Positions 40,552 through 61,110 are shown, counted from the first letter of the stretch. The stretch is DNA of 64,000 nt from Neocallimastix lanati (nom. inval.) (GCA_016946835.1 JACVTC010000047.1:835001-899000), one strand, 5' to 3'. A program made the numbers and translations. Notes: generated from the letters alone by a model not told the origin.

Positions 40552-42608
40552 TAAATAATTTTAATAATAATAACTAATTAAAATAAACTATTTTTTTTAA
40601 AAATATATTATAATAAAAAATTTATTTTTGTTAATTATATTATTAAAAATATTATAATATAAAAAATAAAAATATATAATTGTTAAAATAATTATTTAAT
40701 ACTATAATCTATTATTTAATAATTATTTATAAAATTACCTAAAAATATTAATATAATTTTCACTTTATTCATTCACTAATTATAAATTAATTTTAAATAA
40801 ATTAATGTATATATTATTAACAAAATATTCTTTATAAACCCTCCATATATTATAAAATATTATGTTTATTTATTAAATAATATATATTATATTATCTATT
40901 AATATATATATTTTATATTTATATAATAAATTATATTAATATATCATATAATAATTTTATCATGTAAAAATAACCTTTTAAGATTATCATAATTTAATAT
41001 TAATTATAATATATAATAATTAAATCATTTCAAATAATTTTTTTTAAAAAAAAAAAAAAAGAATTTACTTTTTGTTATTTAAATTACAAATAAAATTTTT
41101 TTAATATAAATTAGTACCATATAAGGAAAAAGATTTTTTTTTCTTTTTTTTTTTATTTAAAAAATTATATATTATTATTAATATTATTTCTTTTAAAATT
41201 ATATATCAGAACCATTTAAACTATAAGATTACAAAATTACAGATAATTCTCAACTATCCTTCAAACAAATATAAAAAATTTCAAAATTATATTATATATA
41301 AAAATTATTAATGGAATTAATTAAAAGATAGTAAAAAGATTAATAGTAAAATAATATAAATGTTATATCCAATTAAATTTATATATATATATATTTTTTA
41401 AAAATAATAGTAATTAAAAATTCACATCCCGAAATTATTAATATTTCTATGTATATTTTTTCATAATACTACAAACTTTTTAGACACGATATATATGGCA
41501 AAACAAGAAAAAAAAAAAAAAAAAAAAAGTTATTATAATGATTATTAGGTAAAAGAAATATGTTATATTTATGTAATTAATATGAAATTTTATTATTTGT
41601 TAAGTTTAAATAATTAATAGATTTAATTTCTACTTTAGTCTTTTAAATCAACTTATATTAACATTATTTTTTAAAATATAAATTTGGCTTAACTATTTAG
41701 AAATAAAAGTTAAAAATTAAAATATAATATAAATATATAATTTATATGGCAGTCCTAATTTTAACTATTAATAAATTAGAAATTATTAATAAAGAAATTA
41801 TTTGAAGTATTTTAATATAATTATTAAAAAATTTAATTAATGTGGATTATCCAGTAATATGGATAATGTAAATATACAATATATTAAATTATTATAAATA
41901 AAAAAGTATTATATAATTAAATATCTTTAATATACCTAAATAAAATTATATGATAAAAAAAAATAATAATAAAATAGTATATATGATTTAAATATTTTTC
42001 AGTTTTATTATTATTAAATATTGAAAAATATAAAAAAATTATTTATAGTAATTGTATATAAATAGTTATTAATAAGATCAATGTAAAACTATACACACAA
42101 GCTGAATAATATAATTATAAATTTATATAAATTATTAATATCACATGAATATAATTAATTATAAAATTAAAAATATATAATAAACATTCAACCAATAATT
42201 ATTAAAATCAAATTTTTATAATTATTTATAATCTAATATAACCCCACTTTTTTCATATTAATTAATAAAATATAATTAATACGTTTTTTATGTAATAAAT
42301 ATCAAATATATTAATTATATAAAAGATATTTCATTTCATTTTTTTTTCTAATTTTTATTAAATATATATATCATTTTATTTTAGCCTTTTTTTTTTTTTT
42401 TATTTTTTTCTTAATTTCTATTATATATACATATTATTTTATTTCTTTTTTTTTTTGTCCTTTCTTAATTTCTATTAATTATACACTTTATTTTAATTTA
42501 TTTCATAGTTTTTTTTTTTATTTTATTCTTACGCAATATATTTAAATTGTTATTTTTTAATTTAAAAACTTTTTTTTTTCCTTTTTTACAAAATTGGGTT
42601 ATAAAATG

Positions 42609-42640
<32 letters not shown>

Positions 42641-43762
42641 TTGGCATACGCATACCAAAAAGGAAATAATTATATAATAATTACATATGCTATTTATTGT
42701 ATTAATTAAAATATTCATATATATGTATTTATTCATTTAAAAATAATTATTAAAATTATTTATTTTATTACTTTTATATAAATTTATATAAATAATAATA
42801 ATAATAATAAAATAATAAAAAAAACACATTTTTATTACTAGTTTTTTATCATAATTTCATTTTTAATAATAATTCAAAAAGTTTTTTTTTTTTTTTTTTA
42901 TTTTTTTTTAATATAAAAGTCAAATATTATTTTTATTAAAAATTTTTTAAAATATATATAATATTATCATTTATATTTATCTTTTTTATTATATTCATAA
43001 TTATGAGTACTATTATATATTAAATTATTTCAATTATGGATACTTTTTAACTTGCATAGTTAAAATTATTGCTTTTATTTTTATTTAATTGCAATTACTT
43101 ATTATATATTATTTATTATTTATTATTTATTATTTATTTTTTTATTATTCATAATTATTTATTATTATTTATAATCATTCGTTTAAACTCATTTTTGTAT
43201 ATTTCATTTCATTTTTTAATCTTTTTTTTATTTTTTTTTTTTTATTAATTTTTTTTATTTATATTTTTATTTTGCTTTTATTTTTTTTTTCCATTTTTTA
43301 TATCAATTTTATTTTTATCTTATCTTTTATTCCTTTCTTTTTTTCTTTTTCTTTTTTTTTTTTTTTTTTTTTTTATATTATAATTTTACTTTTATATTAG
43401 CATTATAAGTATTATAATTTTATTTTAATTTTTTATAAAGGTATATATAACCTTTATAATGTTAATATAATTATAAATAATGAAAAAAGCCTTTTTTTAT
43501 ATTTTTTTTATTTATTTATTTTTTTTTTTATTTATTTATTTTTTTTTTATTTATTTATTATTAATTTTTTATTGTCAGAAAATATAAAAAAAAAAAAGTT
43601 TTTTTTTTTTATATTATTAATTTTTTTCTATTTTTTTTTTTTTTTTTTTTTTAATTTTAATTTTATTTTTATTTTTTATTTTTATTTTTTTTTGTTTTTT
43701 TGTTTTTATTATTTGTATTTGTATTTTCATTAATTTTTATTTTAATTTTATTTTTTTTTTTT
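39835..43762. other. Gene-free AT-rich intergenic DNA
   Basis: Between the ABC transporter start and the Yak1 stop. Contains poly-T/poly-A runs (39860-39888, 40301-40330, 40512-40548), many T-rich tracts near 42340-43760 and nothing recognisable as a gene. The left part must include the ABC transporter promoter and the right part the Yak1 3' UTR. Confidence 0.65.
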
Positions 43763-49589
<5,827 letters not shown>

Positions 49590-50996
49590 CTTCAATAAAA
49601 AGAATTACTTTAACAAATTCGATTGAGTTTATCTTAATAATTATAATAAGAATATTAAGAATACAATATTTAATTATTATAAAAGATATATTTTATTTGT
49701 AAATTATATTTAATTATTATATTCAATATTTAAATTTAAATAAAATATTAATAATACTTAAAATAATAATAATAATTAAATAAGTATTATTCATTTAATA
49801 TTTATAAAGAATATATTTTATATTAATAATTTATTTTTTTTTTCCTGTTAGTTAACTTTTAATATTAAATTTAAATTTTGTTCAACTATTCAAATATTTA
49901 TTGCCTTAAAAATAAAATAAATATATCATTATAAAATATAAATGATTTTATATATTATTATGTAAAATATATTAGCATTTTTATAAACTTTTATATTTAT
50001 TTTTAAGATAGTTCAAATTAATACAATTTAAATACATAACAATTATTTCATTAATTATATTTATTCTATTAAAATTAATATATATTCGTAATAAGGTTTT
50101 TTAATTTTTAATATTTTCTATTTAATTCTATTATTTCGATATTTATTATTTTTTATTTTTTAATTTCTTAATTTATTAATTCAAAAAAAAAAAAATATTA
50201 ATAATAATAATAATTGAATAGCATTTATACTATAATATTATGATATTGTTTATATTTCATTATATATACAATGGGTTTATTCAAAAATTTACAATCTGAA
50301 ATTGTGAATTTTATTATATTTTAATTACTTCATTATTTATTAAAAATTATAAATTCTCTCATATTATTTATTACTTATTATTTATTTGAAGATATAAAAG
50401 TAAAATATATATACATAAATATTATATAATATGTTTATAATATTGTTTATTATCATACCTTTTGTTTTCCAAATGTCTATGTTAACTTTACAGATTATTA
50501 ATAGAAGGATAAAATCATTTTTTGTTTTATGTTTTTTTTCGTTTTTTTGTTTTTTTTTTTTTGTTTTTTTTTTTTTTTTTGTTTTTTTTTATTTTTTATT
50601 TTTTTTTTCCTTTTGTTTTCTTTTGTTTTCTTTAATTAGTATTATATATTATTTTTATTATTATTTACTTTATACTAAATTCCTTTTTTTTTTTTTTCTT
50701 CTAAATTTATATATTGAATTTATTTTAAGTTTTTATTATTTCTATTGTTTTTATTGTAATTTTTATTGTATCTATTGTTACTTTTAATATTATCCTGATA
50801 TTAAATTATTATTTATATTTTTATTGAACTAAAAAAAAAAAATGTATAAAATGATAAAGATTATATTCCCTAATACGAATTATACGAATAATCTCAGTTT
50901 TCAATATCTTATAAGTATTTTATAATTGTTAAAATATTATATATTAAATTTATTTTTTTTTTGTTTTAAATTTTATTTTGTTTTGTTCAATTTATA

Positions 50997-51053
<57 letters not shown>

Positions 51054-51570
51054 TTAATAAAGCAATTTATTTTAAACAATAGTGATATAAGTAAAGTCTA
51101 TTATTTATAATTAAATTTCTTTTTCGGTTTTATATTATTACTATTAACTTTTTGTTTTTATCCATTAAATTTGAATAATTAATACTTATAAATTCCTGTT
51201 AACTATATAATTAATAATCTAAAAAATAATAATAAATAAAAAAAATAAATATTATATAATATTTCTATTTGTTTATTTTATTAATAATTAATATTAATAA
51301 TTATATATTTTATTAGTAATGAAATAAAAATAACATTTAATGAAAAAATATTATTATTTTAATGTATAAATATAAAAATATTCCTTTTCTTTAATTTATT
51401 TTAATAAAAATACACTAAATAATAATATATGAAAGTTAACTTTAAAGAAAAAAAAATAATGTATAAAAATTATAAAATTATTATATATTGAAAATACTTT
51501 AAGGATAAATTAATAATCTTTTTTAATATAATAAATATATAATTAATATAACTTATTTTTAATTATTTAT

Positions 51571-52012
51571 TGTTTATTATTTATTTCTTTTATTTATTAT
51601 TATTTATTATTTATTATCTATATTTTTTTTTATTTATTTATTATTTTATACATTATTTATTATTTATTATCTATAATTTTTTTTTTATTTATTTATTATT
51701 AATCATTTAATTTATTATTTATTATTTATACATTATTTATTATTTAATTATTTATTATTTATTATTTATTATTATTTATTATTTATTATTTATTATTTAT
51801 TATTTATTATTTATTATTTATTATTTATTATTTATTATTTATTATTTATTATTTATTATTTATTATTTATTATATATTATTTATTATATATTATTTATTA
51901 TTTATTATTTATTATTTATTATTTATTATTTATTATTTATTATTTATTATTTATTATTTATTATTATTTACTATTTATTATTATTTATTATTTATTATTT
52001 ATTATTTATTGA
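51571..52012. repeat. Minisatellite of ATTATTT heptamers
   Basis: Long array of a 7-bp unit (ATTATTT), densest at about 51770-51990 with occasional 3-bp shifts (ATTATT) and point changes. Confidence 0.85.
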
Positions 52013-53741
52013 TTATTGATTTATTTTATATATTATAATAATATATTTTATTATAAAATTTAGAAATCTTAAAGTAAGAAAATATATTATTTAATATTTA
52101 AAGTTCTAATAAAATATTAAAATTAATAAATTGTTATTATTATTATTATTATTATTATTTTAATGGTTCTAATAAATTGCTTAAAAACTATAATATTATA
52201 TTGCTATAATTTTTTATTAAATATAAATTTTAATTATAATTAAATTCGTTCTATTTTGAAAATTTTATTCGGTATAAATAAATATAAATAAATATGCAAT
52301 ATATTATTTATATATTAACAATTTATTATATGCAATAATTAAATATTAATTATTATTAAATAAAATTATATATATATTAAATAAATTTTGAAAGTATTAA
52401 TTATTTTAATTATTTAATATTATATAATATAAAAATTTTGAAATAAATTAATAATAAATAATATTTTATTATTATTAATTTAAACATAGTTTATTATATA
52501 TCCAAATTAAGAATGGAATAAATTAAATAAAAGAAATAATTTTTACTTATTTAGTAGATTAACAATAACATTTCATCGAAACTCTATAATATTAACATTT
52601 TAGAAGTATCATTAAAGAATATGAATAAAAAGAAAATATATATATTTATATATATGTATACTTTGGTATTTAGTTCAAATTTTTTTTTTATATTTATAAT
52701 GAAATAATAAAAAAAATATAAAAAAATAAATTAAAATAATAAAATATATAATAAAATTTAAAATTAGGTAAAAATAAGTATAAAATAAAAAAAATAATAT
52801 ATATTTGACATTTCTTTAAATATTTAAAAAAAATTATAATGTTAAACATTAAATTAATAATTAAATAAACTTGACATATTTTATGAAGAATTATGTAAAA
52901 AAAATTTTTTTATTATAAAAAAATTTTTTTTTATAATTCTTCATTATATGATATTAATTTTTAATTTGAGAGTCTATAAATAGTATTAAATGTATGTTTT
53001 ATAAACTTTTTTTACTAAACAATAATTAAAATAAATTTTATACTCCAATTTTGAATATATAATTTTTCTCTTTTTTTTTTTAGCTCTTTAAAAAAGATAA
53101 ATGAAATACTTAATAATAATTATATATATTGTATATTTCATTATCTTTCCATATGAATATATGTAAAGATAAAATAAAAATAAGATAAAATAAAAATAAT
53201 AAAAAAAAATATAACTAGAAATTATCGATCTTTGTAATTTTTTCATTTAATTATTTGTTATAATCATTAATAATACTAATAATATTAAAAATAACAAATT
53301 AAAATTTTAAATGATTTAAATATCACATTTGAAAAATCTCAATAGAGAATTCATTAATTCATTAAATATATCATAAATATATTCTAAAATAATATTTATA
53401 TTTTAATAACATAAATAAAAATTAATATAAATAAAAATATATCATTATTGATTGCTAGTATTAAATTATTATCAACAATATTAAACAATTAATATTTAAA
53501 CTTATAGATTATATCAGAATTAAATATATGCAACATTTAAATTAACTTAATAATAATATATAAAAAGGTTTATTAAATAATTTTTAATTTTATAATTATA
53601 ACCATAAAGGATTTACTAATCAAAAGTTCTTTTTAAAGAAAATTTTGATTCAAAAATAATAATAATAATAATATAATAATATTTTCTTATATATGTTATA
53701 ATTATATCTTTAATTAAAATGAAAATGGAAATTAAATATTA

Positions 53742-53797
53742 AATAATCAGGTTTAACGTATAAAGGTATATATTTTTATTGGTTAAACCTGATTATT
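53742..53797. repeat. Perfect 16-bp inverted repeat (hairpin)
   Basis: AATAATCAGGTTTAAC at 53742-53757 is the exact reverse complement of GTTAAACCTGATTATT at 53782-53797, with a 24-nt loop. It contains G/C pairs, so unlike generic A/T palindromes it is not a composition artefact. It lies 535 bp upstream of the dockerin gene. Confidence 0.8.
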
Positions 53798-53897
53798 AGA
53801 AAAAAAATTATTATTTATTAATCATATTACTATTAATATTATTTATTAATATTGTTAATGAAAATTAAAAAAAAAAAAAAAAAAAAAATTAACATGA

Positions 53898-53928
<31 letters not shown>

Positions 53929-54331
53929 TTAACGATAAAATTTTCATGATTTATATATAATATTATTATATTTTGTTTTACTTCAATATAGCTATTAATT
54001 AATTTCAAAATAATATAAATATCTAATTAAAGTACTTAATTTTTTTTTTCCAAAAAAACAATAAAAATAAAAATAAAAATTTAAATATAATAAAAATTTA
54101 AAAAAAAAAAAAAAAAAAATTTAAAAAATAAAATAAAATAAAAAAAAATAAAATAAATAAAATAAAACAAAGTAAATAATAATTTACTAATATTTTTATT
54201 TATATTAATATTTATATTTTTTTTATATTAAATATCATATCAAAATAATAAAAAAAAAAAAAAAAATTAAAAAATAAAGTAATTAATAATTTGAAATTGT
54301 TAAATTACAATATTTATATATATATAAGATA

Positions 54332-55060
54332 ATGAAATTTTTTACTATTTCAATTTTAAGTTCAATTATTACTATTTCAAAAGTTTCTGCCTGTATTCCA
54401 CCTTGCTGGTCGGAAAAATTAGGTTATCCCTGTTGTAAGCCAACGAATACCGAAATTTTAGAAGTAGATAAATACGGTGAATGGGGTATGGAAAATGGTG
54501 AAAGATGTGGAATTCATATTTATGATACCAATATGAAATGTGGACCATCGGTAGTAACATATGATTTTTGTGATAATAGTTATTGTAATGATGTTATTTC
54601 TGTTGATGAAGATGGAACTGTTTGGGGTTTTGATACAAAAAATAAAAAAAGTTGTATCTTGGATATAAAAGAATCCAAATGTCAAAGTATGATAAAGAGC
54701 ACATGTTGGAGTGCTTTATTAGGTTACAAATGCTGTAAGAAGAGCTTTAGTCCTTTATACAAAGACAAGAACGGAATCTGGAGTGTTGAAAATGATAAAT
54801 GGTGTGGTGTAGAGCTTTGTTCTGATTGTTCCAATGTACAAAATATTGATGAATATGGAATTATTTGGGGTTTCAATAAAGAAAATAATTCAAATTGTGT
54901 TATTGATAAAAAGGATGAAAAATGTAATGCCCAATTAGAAGCTTCATGTAAATTTGCTAAAATTGGCTATATGTGCTGTAAGAACACCGATAAAGTTATT
55001 CTTCTTGACAAAACTGGTTCCTGGGGAGTTGAAAATGGCAAATGGTGTGGCATTAATTAA
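54332..55060 (+). CDS. Secreted non-catalytic protein with three fungal dockerin domains
   Basis: A single-exon, 242-aa protein. Residues 1-20 are a signal peptide ending KVSA. Three fungal dockerin (CBM10-like) domains follow, at about 21-61, 122-160 and 203-242. Each has C-x(2-3)-(W/F)-(S/A)-x(3)-GYxCC, then DKxGxW(G/S)xENGxxCGI; the third lacks the Trp after the first Cys (CKFAKIGYMCC). Between them are two copies of a second Cys module (80-117 and 163-198): CxxxC...V(D/I)E.G..WGF...N..C(I/V)xD.K..KC. There is no glycoside hydrolase, esterase, CBM or CotH domain. Fungal dockerins anchor proteins to scaffoldin cohesins in the gut-fungal cellulosome, so this could be an adaptor or competitive cap; that role is inference. 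The protein ends right after the last dockerin. Confidence 0.9.
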   Translation: MKFFTISILSSIITISKVSACIPPCWSEKLGYPCCKPTNTEILEVDKYGEWGMENGERCGIHIYDTNMKCGPSVVTYDFCDNSYCNDVISVDEDGTVWGFDTKNKKSCILDIKESKCQSMIKSTCWSALLGYKCCKKSFSPLYKDKNGIWSVENDKWCGVELCSDCSNVQNIDEYGIIWGFNKENNSNCVIDKKDEKCNAQLEASCKFAKIGYMCCKNTDKVILLDKTGSWGVENGKWCGIN

Positions 55061-55464
55061 ATAATTAAATTTTAATTAAAAAAAATAATTATATTAAAAT
55101 AAAAAATTAAATAAATATATTAAAAAACCAAAAAATTAAATAAAAGAATCCTCAGTACATTTAGTTACAAAAGAATTAATATTAAATTATAGGTTAATTT
55201 TTGTGTAATTATAAAATAAAAATTTAGTTACAGAAGTAATAAGTAATTAATAACAAATTGTAAGTTAAATTTTTATATAACTACAATTATTAAAATATAT
55301 ATCTTTAAAATGTAATAAATTCAATAAAATTATAATAAAGTTAAAAATAATACTAACGTTAATTATTATATATCCAAATTTAGTTATATATTTAAATATA
55401 TTTAAATTTATAATTATTTCTTTTTCTTTTCATTTATATTATACTAAAGTTTTCTTTATCATAA

Positions 55465-55500
<36 letters not shown>

Positions 55501-58500
55501 ATTTATAAAGATCTAATTTTAATATTCTTCTGATATTATTTAATAATTATGACTGATAATATTTTAAAAATAATAATAATAAAAAATAATAATAATAAAA
55601 AATATATATATATACTAAATAAATAAATAAATAAAATAAATTAAAATAAAAAATTAAATCAGTATTGTAGTATTGATTGAACGAATAATATAAATATGGA
55701 AAACATAAAACAATTACAATTAATTGAAAAACTTAAATTATAACATTTACAAATAAAAATAAATAAATAAACTTTAATTTATTGGTATTTTTAAATTTAT
55801 GTAAGTTGTACAAACATTTAAAATAATATAATTTAATTTATTATTATTAAGTTGAAAAGATAAAACATTTTTAACAAACTTTAAAAACTATTATATAGTT
55901 TAATAGCAATAGTAATAAAATATAAAAAATTATTATTATTTATTATTTATTTATTAAAAATAAAAAAAATTAAAAAAAATTAAAAAAAAATAAAAAAATT
56001 AGCACCATTAATGACCCTATTTAATTGCATGACTAATTATTATTTTTATTATGTAAATGAATAAATAAAAACTTAAATAATAATATATTTTTATTTAAAT
56101 AAGCATTCTATTCATTTATTTTTGTATAGTATATTAAATATAGATATTAAATTAATATATCTAATTTATATTAAATAATCATAAAATTAGATAATATTAA
56201 TGTAATATTATCTTATTCTATGATTAAAATAATTTAATACAAAGTTATTTAATACTAAAATTCATATTTATGAACAAAAAAAGCGTTAAACATGATAAAT
56301 TAAAATATATATATATAATAAAAAAAATAAAATAAAATATCTCAGTGAAATATTTTATTTAAGCAATAATATAATAATAAAATAAAATAAAATAAAATAT
56401 TTCTGTGAAATATTTTATTTAAGCAATAATATAATAATAAAATAAAATAAAATAAAAATTAGTAATGAAAATAAAAATAAAAATTAAAAATAAAATTTGA
56501 AATAAATATTTTATAGCATAATAAACTGATTTTACCACTAAAGTATTATTATAAAATAAATATATAACAGTTATTATAATTAAAAAAATTATATTAATTA
56601 AAATGGACACAAAATATAAACAAATTATAATTATATTTTATCGTATGACATTTTACTTTTAAATAGTCTATACATATTATGAGGGTAAACCAGTTTTAAT
56701 TAAAGATGAAATAATAAAATTTACTAATAAAAACATTCTTAAGTTTTATTTTAAAACCAATTTATGTACAATTATATAAGATTTCCTTTTACTGTTTTGT
56801 CAAATAAGATAAGAAAGGAAATAAGTTATATAATTGAAACTTATATATATGTTATGTAAAAAAAAAAACTTTTTTAATAAATATAATTATGTAATATAGG
56901 TTAGGTTACTATTGATTGCGAAATGTACTAGATTCGATGAAAATCTTATATTAAAATTAGGGTTAAACTTTAATTTTTTTTTAAAAATATTTATCTAATT
57001 TTTAAAATTTTAAATTTTTGTTAGAAATAGTTAATAATTAATAAATAAATTTGTTAATTATAAATAATTATAAATTTCATAAATATAAATATATGTATAA
57101 GTATTCATGACGTATTATATCTTATATATAACACATGAATATATGTAAAATTATTATAAAATGTATGTTATAAATAATTAATAAAAAGGTAATAATTTAA
57201 TATGGAACTTAATTTGTTAAATAACAAAAAATTAAAATAGAAAATATTTTAAGGAAAACAAATTTAATTAATAATAAGATAAATAATAATATAATAATAT
57301 TGCAAATATTTAAAAAGATATATACTTATTTGTTTATACCATATATGAAGCATCAGTACATATTATTAATATCTGATGATAAGTTATAACAATTTATAAT
57401 ATAACAATTTTAATAAAAGGAAATCCAAAAATAAATAAATGTTTTTAATATATTAGTAGCATTTAAATAATTATATTCAACAAATTATAATTTTACTTTT
57501 TTATTAATTTGATTAGTAGAATAATTCCGAAGAAATAAATAATTCATATAAAAAAATTTTTAGTGACTATAAAATTATTGGTTTCAGTTAAACTATAATT
57601 AAAAGTTATGTTACTACAATTGATTTAAAATCAATATCATTCTGTGATTTTTTATTATATTTATTTTCATTTTTTTAGTTATGTTGGTCAATTATTTCTT
57701 GATTAATACTTTTGGTAATTAAATTTACTAGATAAAGATATAATATTTTTTTTTATATTATCAAATGCCAATTACATATAAAAAATAATTAGAATAATAC
57801 GTTTGATTATTATAATCATAGAATTATGAACATATTCTTAATTCTAATTATTCATATTTAAATTAAATGATTAAACAATATGAAAATATTATTTTTATTT
57901 ATCAATTACATTTTTATAATGACACATTATTTTAAGTATACAATTTTGAATTTAATTTCACTTTGATAAAAAAAAAAAAAAAAATGAAAAAAATAAGTTG
58001 ATAGGTGAATTATTATTAATGGTATTATTTTTATTTTTATCGTTCCATTTAGTTTACTATAATCATACTATGAAATGATTAATAAAAATAATAATAAAAG
58101 ACTTTTTATAAAAATTTCTTCATTATTTTTTAATTTTTATTAATATTTTCCAAAATTGGAGTATTAAATAAATTATCATTAATTTATGACTTAAAATTAA
58201 TTATGAAATTATCGAAAATATCACTAATATTAATAAATTACCCTTAGAATGAATAAATTAAAATAAAATTTTTTAAAAATTGATTTTATTTAGTTTTATC
58301 AGATATTCCTAAGAATGCAAATTAACAATAATATATTTATATAAAAAATCGGAAGACCAAATTTTAATTTAAATCTTTTTCTTTTTCTTCCTTTTTTTTT
58401 TAATTATTAGTATGTTGTATGTTACACCAAGTACAATATTTTAATTTTTTTTAATTATATTTAATTATTAATACTAAAATAAGAATAAATAAATAAAAAA

Positions 58501-60671
58501 AAAAAAAAAGATAAAAAAAAAAATTCTAATAATTGATTTATTATCATTATTATTTTTATAAAATTTGTATACTTATTATTTTGTTGTGTTAATGCTTTTC
58601 ATAATTTATTGAATAATAAAAAGAATAATAATAAAAATTGAAATTATCAATATTATAATAAATGTTTAAAGTCATATTTAGAAATAAATATTCTATATAT
58701 AATTTTGTATAAAATGTAATTTTATATTAAACTTAATATAGAGTTCTTTATATTTATAATAATAAAGTAATAGTAATATTAATAATTTATATTTATAAAA
58801 CATATATATAAATATATACGTTTTTTAGAATTGAAAAAAATAATTTTATATAATCTTTTTTTTTTATATAAATTTAAATTTGATAAAAAATTTTTTGAAA
58901 TAGTAGAACATCACATTTATGTATTATAAAAATGTTTATTTTAAAGTTGAATAATAAATTAAATTTTATAATATATAAAATAAATTTGTAAAAATATAAT
59001 TTTAATAAAAATAAAAATAATTAAAGCATTGAATATATCTATGAATATTTCATATTTTATTATATATGAATTTGATAAAATATTAATAAAAAAGTATATA
59101 AAAATAGTTAAAAAATCACAATATTTTAATGTTTTAGATATGAATAAATAGAATATAATTTTTCATAATTGATTGATTAATTATTAAATTCATCACAAAT
59201 ATAAAGATACTATTTAAACAATTTAAAGTATCGTTAATTCCTAATTAAAAAAGAATTTTTATATATTGATGAAATATAATATACATGTATTTTTGTTTTT
59301 AATAATTAAAATAAATATGAATATATAAATATAAATAATTACTAATAAATATATATAATAAAAATATTTAATTTTAATAAAATTAAATAATATTAAATTC
59401 ACATAAAATAGTATAAATATATAATTCTAATATTTCACTTATAATACTAAGATTAATGCCAATTTAATTTAATGGAATATAAATTTTTATTCATATAAAA
59501 ATTAAGACCGATAATTTTTAATTTTATTTCAAATTAAAATATTTAGAGTAAATACTTTAAATTAAATATTTTCCTATATATATCTATTTCTTTTATTTAT
59601 AATTAAATAATTATTATTATTTTTTAATATTCAATATTTTCAACAATAACAATTAAAATAATATAATATCAGAAATAATTAATATTTATTTTGTATAGTT
59701 TATAATAATATATATTAAAGATATATAAAGAAAAATAATAATTATTGCTACAATTATAAAAAAAAATAGCAATAGTAATTATAAATTATTTTGCCACGTT
59801 TTTAATTATTTGAAAATTTTATAATCTTATATTAATAGAGATTATAAATTTAAAATTTCCTTTTTTTAAAAATAAAATTAAAAAATTGAATATTGAATAT
59901 TGATAGTTTTTAAAAAATTTTTTTTTCTATATATTCTCTCCTTATCTAACCAATAAGAATGAATATTATTTTTATATTAAAAAATAAAATTTTTTATTTT
60001 AAATTAATAACGATAATTGTGATTAAAGATTTCTTATATATTTAATAAATAACCATTATTATTATTAAATTGTTAAAATAATAATAATAAATATAAATAA
60101 TAATAAGCAATAAAAAAAGTTTAATTAAATATTATATATTACATATAATAAAATCCATAATTTTAGTTTTAGTATTTAGTTTCACCATTTTTTTCTTTAT
60201 TTTTATTTTTTTTAATATTGTGATTTCTAAAAAGGAAAAGAAGAAATAATCATTTTAATTATTTATAGAAATAAAAATATTAAATTTATAAGCATAGCTA
60301 TTATTGAATAATAATTATAATAACAAAAAACTTTGTTAAACTTAATAAACTAAAATGTCTTTACAAACAAATATAAGTAAATATATATAGTATTTAGTAT
60401 AATAATATCTTTATCTATTTTTTATGTTAATAATTATAATTGTAATATATAAATATTATATATATGATAAAGAATATATTGATAATAATGGAGAATTACA
60501 AAGAAGGTATCTATAAAACAGAAATTATCTATTAACCAGTAATAATAATAAAACGAAAAAAAAATATAATATATACATATTTAAGATTTAATATAAATTT
60601 ATATAATTTGGATTTTTAATTTTTAAATTATTAATAATATATTAATAATTTTAAAAAATTTCATTTAAAAG
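55061..60671. other. Gene-free AT-rich intergenic DNA
   Basis: About 5.6 kb of A/T-rich sequence with a 60-bp direct repeat at 56345-56457 and scattered short repeats. Its right end should hold the ferrochelatase promoter and missing first exon(s). ATGs at 60355 and 60488 are each followed by a GT donor, but neither joins in phase to the exon at 60672. Nothing else recognised. Confidence 0.55.
56345..56457. repeat. Tandem direct repeat, 60-bp period (2 copies)
   Basis: 56345-56397 and 56405-56457 are identical over 53 bp (GTGAAATATTTTATTTAAGC and onward). Similarity at the 60-bp offset continues into the A-rich flank. A simple recent tandem duplication in intergenic DNA. Confidence 0.85.
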
Positions 60672-61071
60672 GAGGCCTAAAACTGGTGTGCTATTATTAA
60701 ATATTGGATCTGCATTATCAGAAGAACATAATCGAATTCACTTAATTCAAATGTTTACAGATAGAGATTTAATGAAGCTTCCATGTCAAAATGTTTTAGG
60801 GAGATTAATTGCATATATGATAACTAATAAAAGTAATAAAAAACATAAATTGGTTGGTGGATATTCTCATATTAATTATTGGACTAGTGTTCAAGCCGAA
60901 ATGTTAAGAGAATATTTAGATTTTCATTCACCGGAAACAGGTATATAATATAATTTTTTTAAATATATTTTGATATTATATATATATTTTTATTTTTCAT
61001 TTTTTTTTTTTTTTTTTTTTTTAATAAAAAAATGGTATTATTTATTTTTATAATGAATTTTTAAATTTAAT

Positions 61072-61110
<39 letters not shown>

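Larger units (their letters stand above)
49590..54331. other. Gene-free AT-rich intergenic DNA with heptamer minisatellite
   Basis: About 4.7 kb between divergent genes (Yak1 on minus, dockerin protein on plus), so it should contain both promoters. It holds T-rich tracts (50520-50700; the open frame there is an artefact of Phe codons), a TTA array (51001-51050), a large 7-bp repeat array and a 16-bp inverted repeat at 53742-53797. No exon or RNA gene was identified. Confidence 0.6.

Noticed and set aside
50431-50787. 118-aa plus-strand open frame
   Set aside because: Almost entirely Phe/Tyr/Ile from T-rich low-complexity DNA; no coding signature.
60355-60376. ATG TCT TTA CAA ACA AAT ATA as first exon of ferrochelatase
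   Set aside because: The donor GTAAAT leaves one pending base, but the next exon (60672) needs two; joining would put the ferrochelatase frame out of phase.
60488-60506. ATG GAG AAT TAC AAA GAA G with a good GTATCT donor as first exon of ferrochelatase
   Set aside because: The same phase conflict with the exon at 60672, unless an additional unseen exon lies between.
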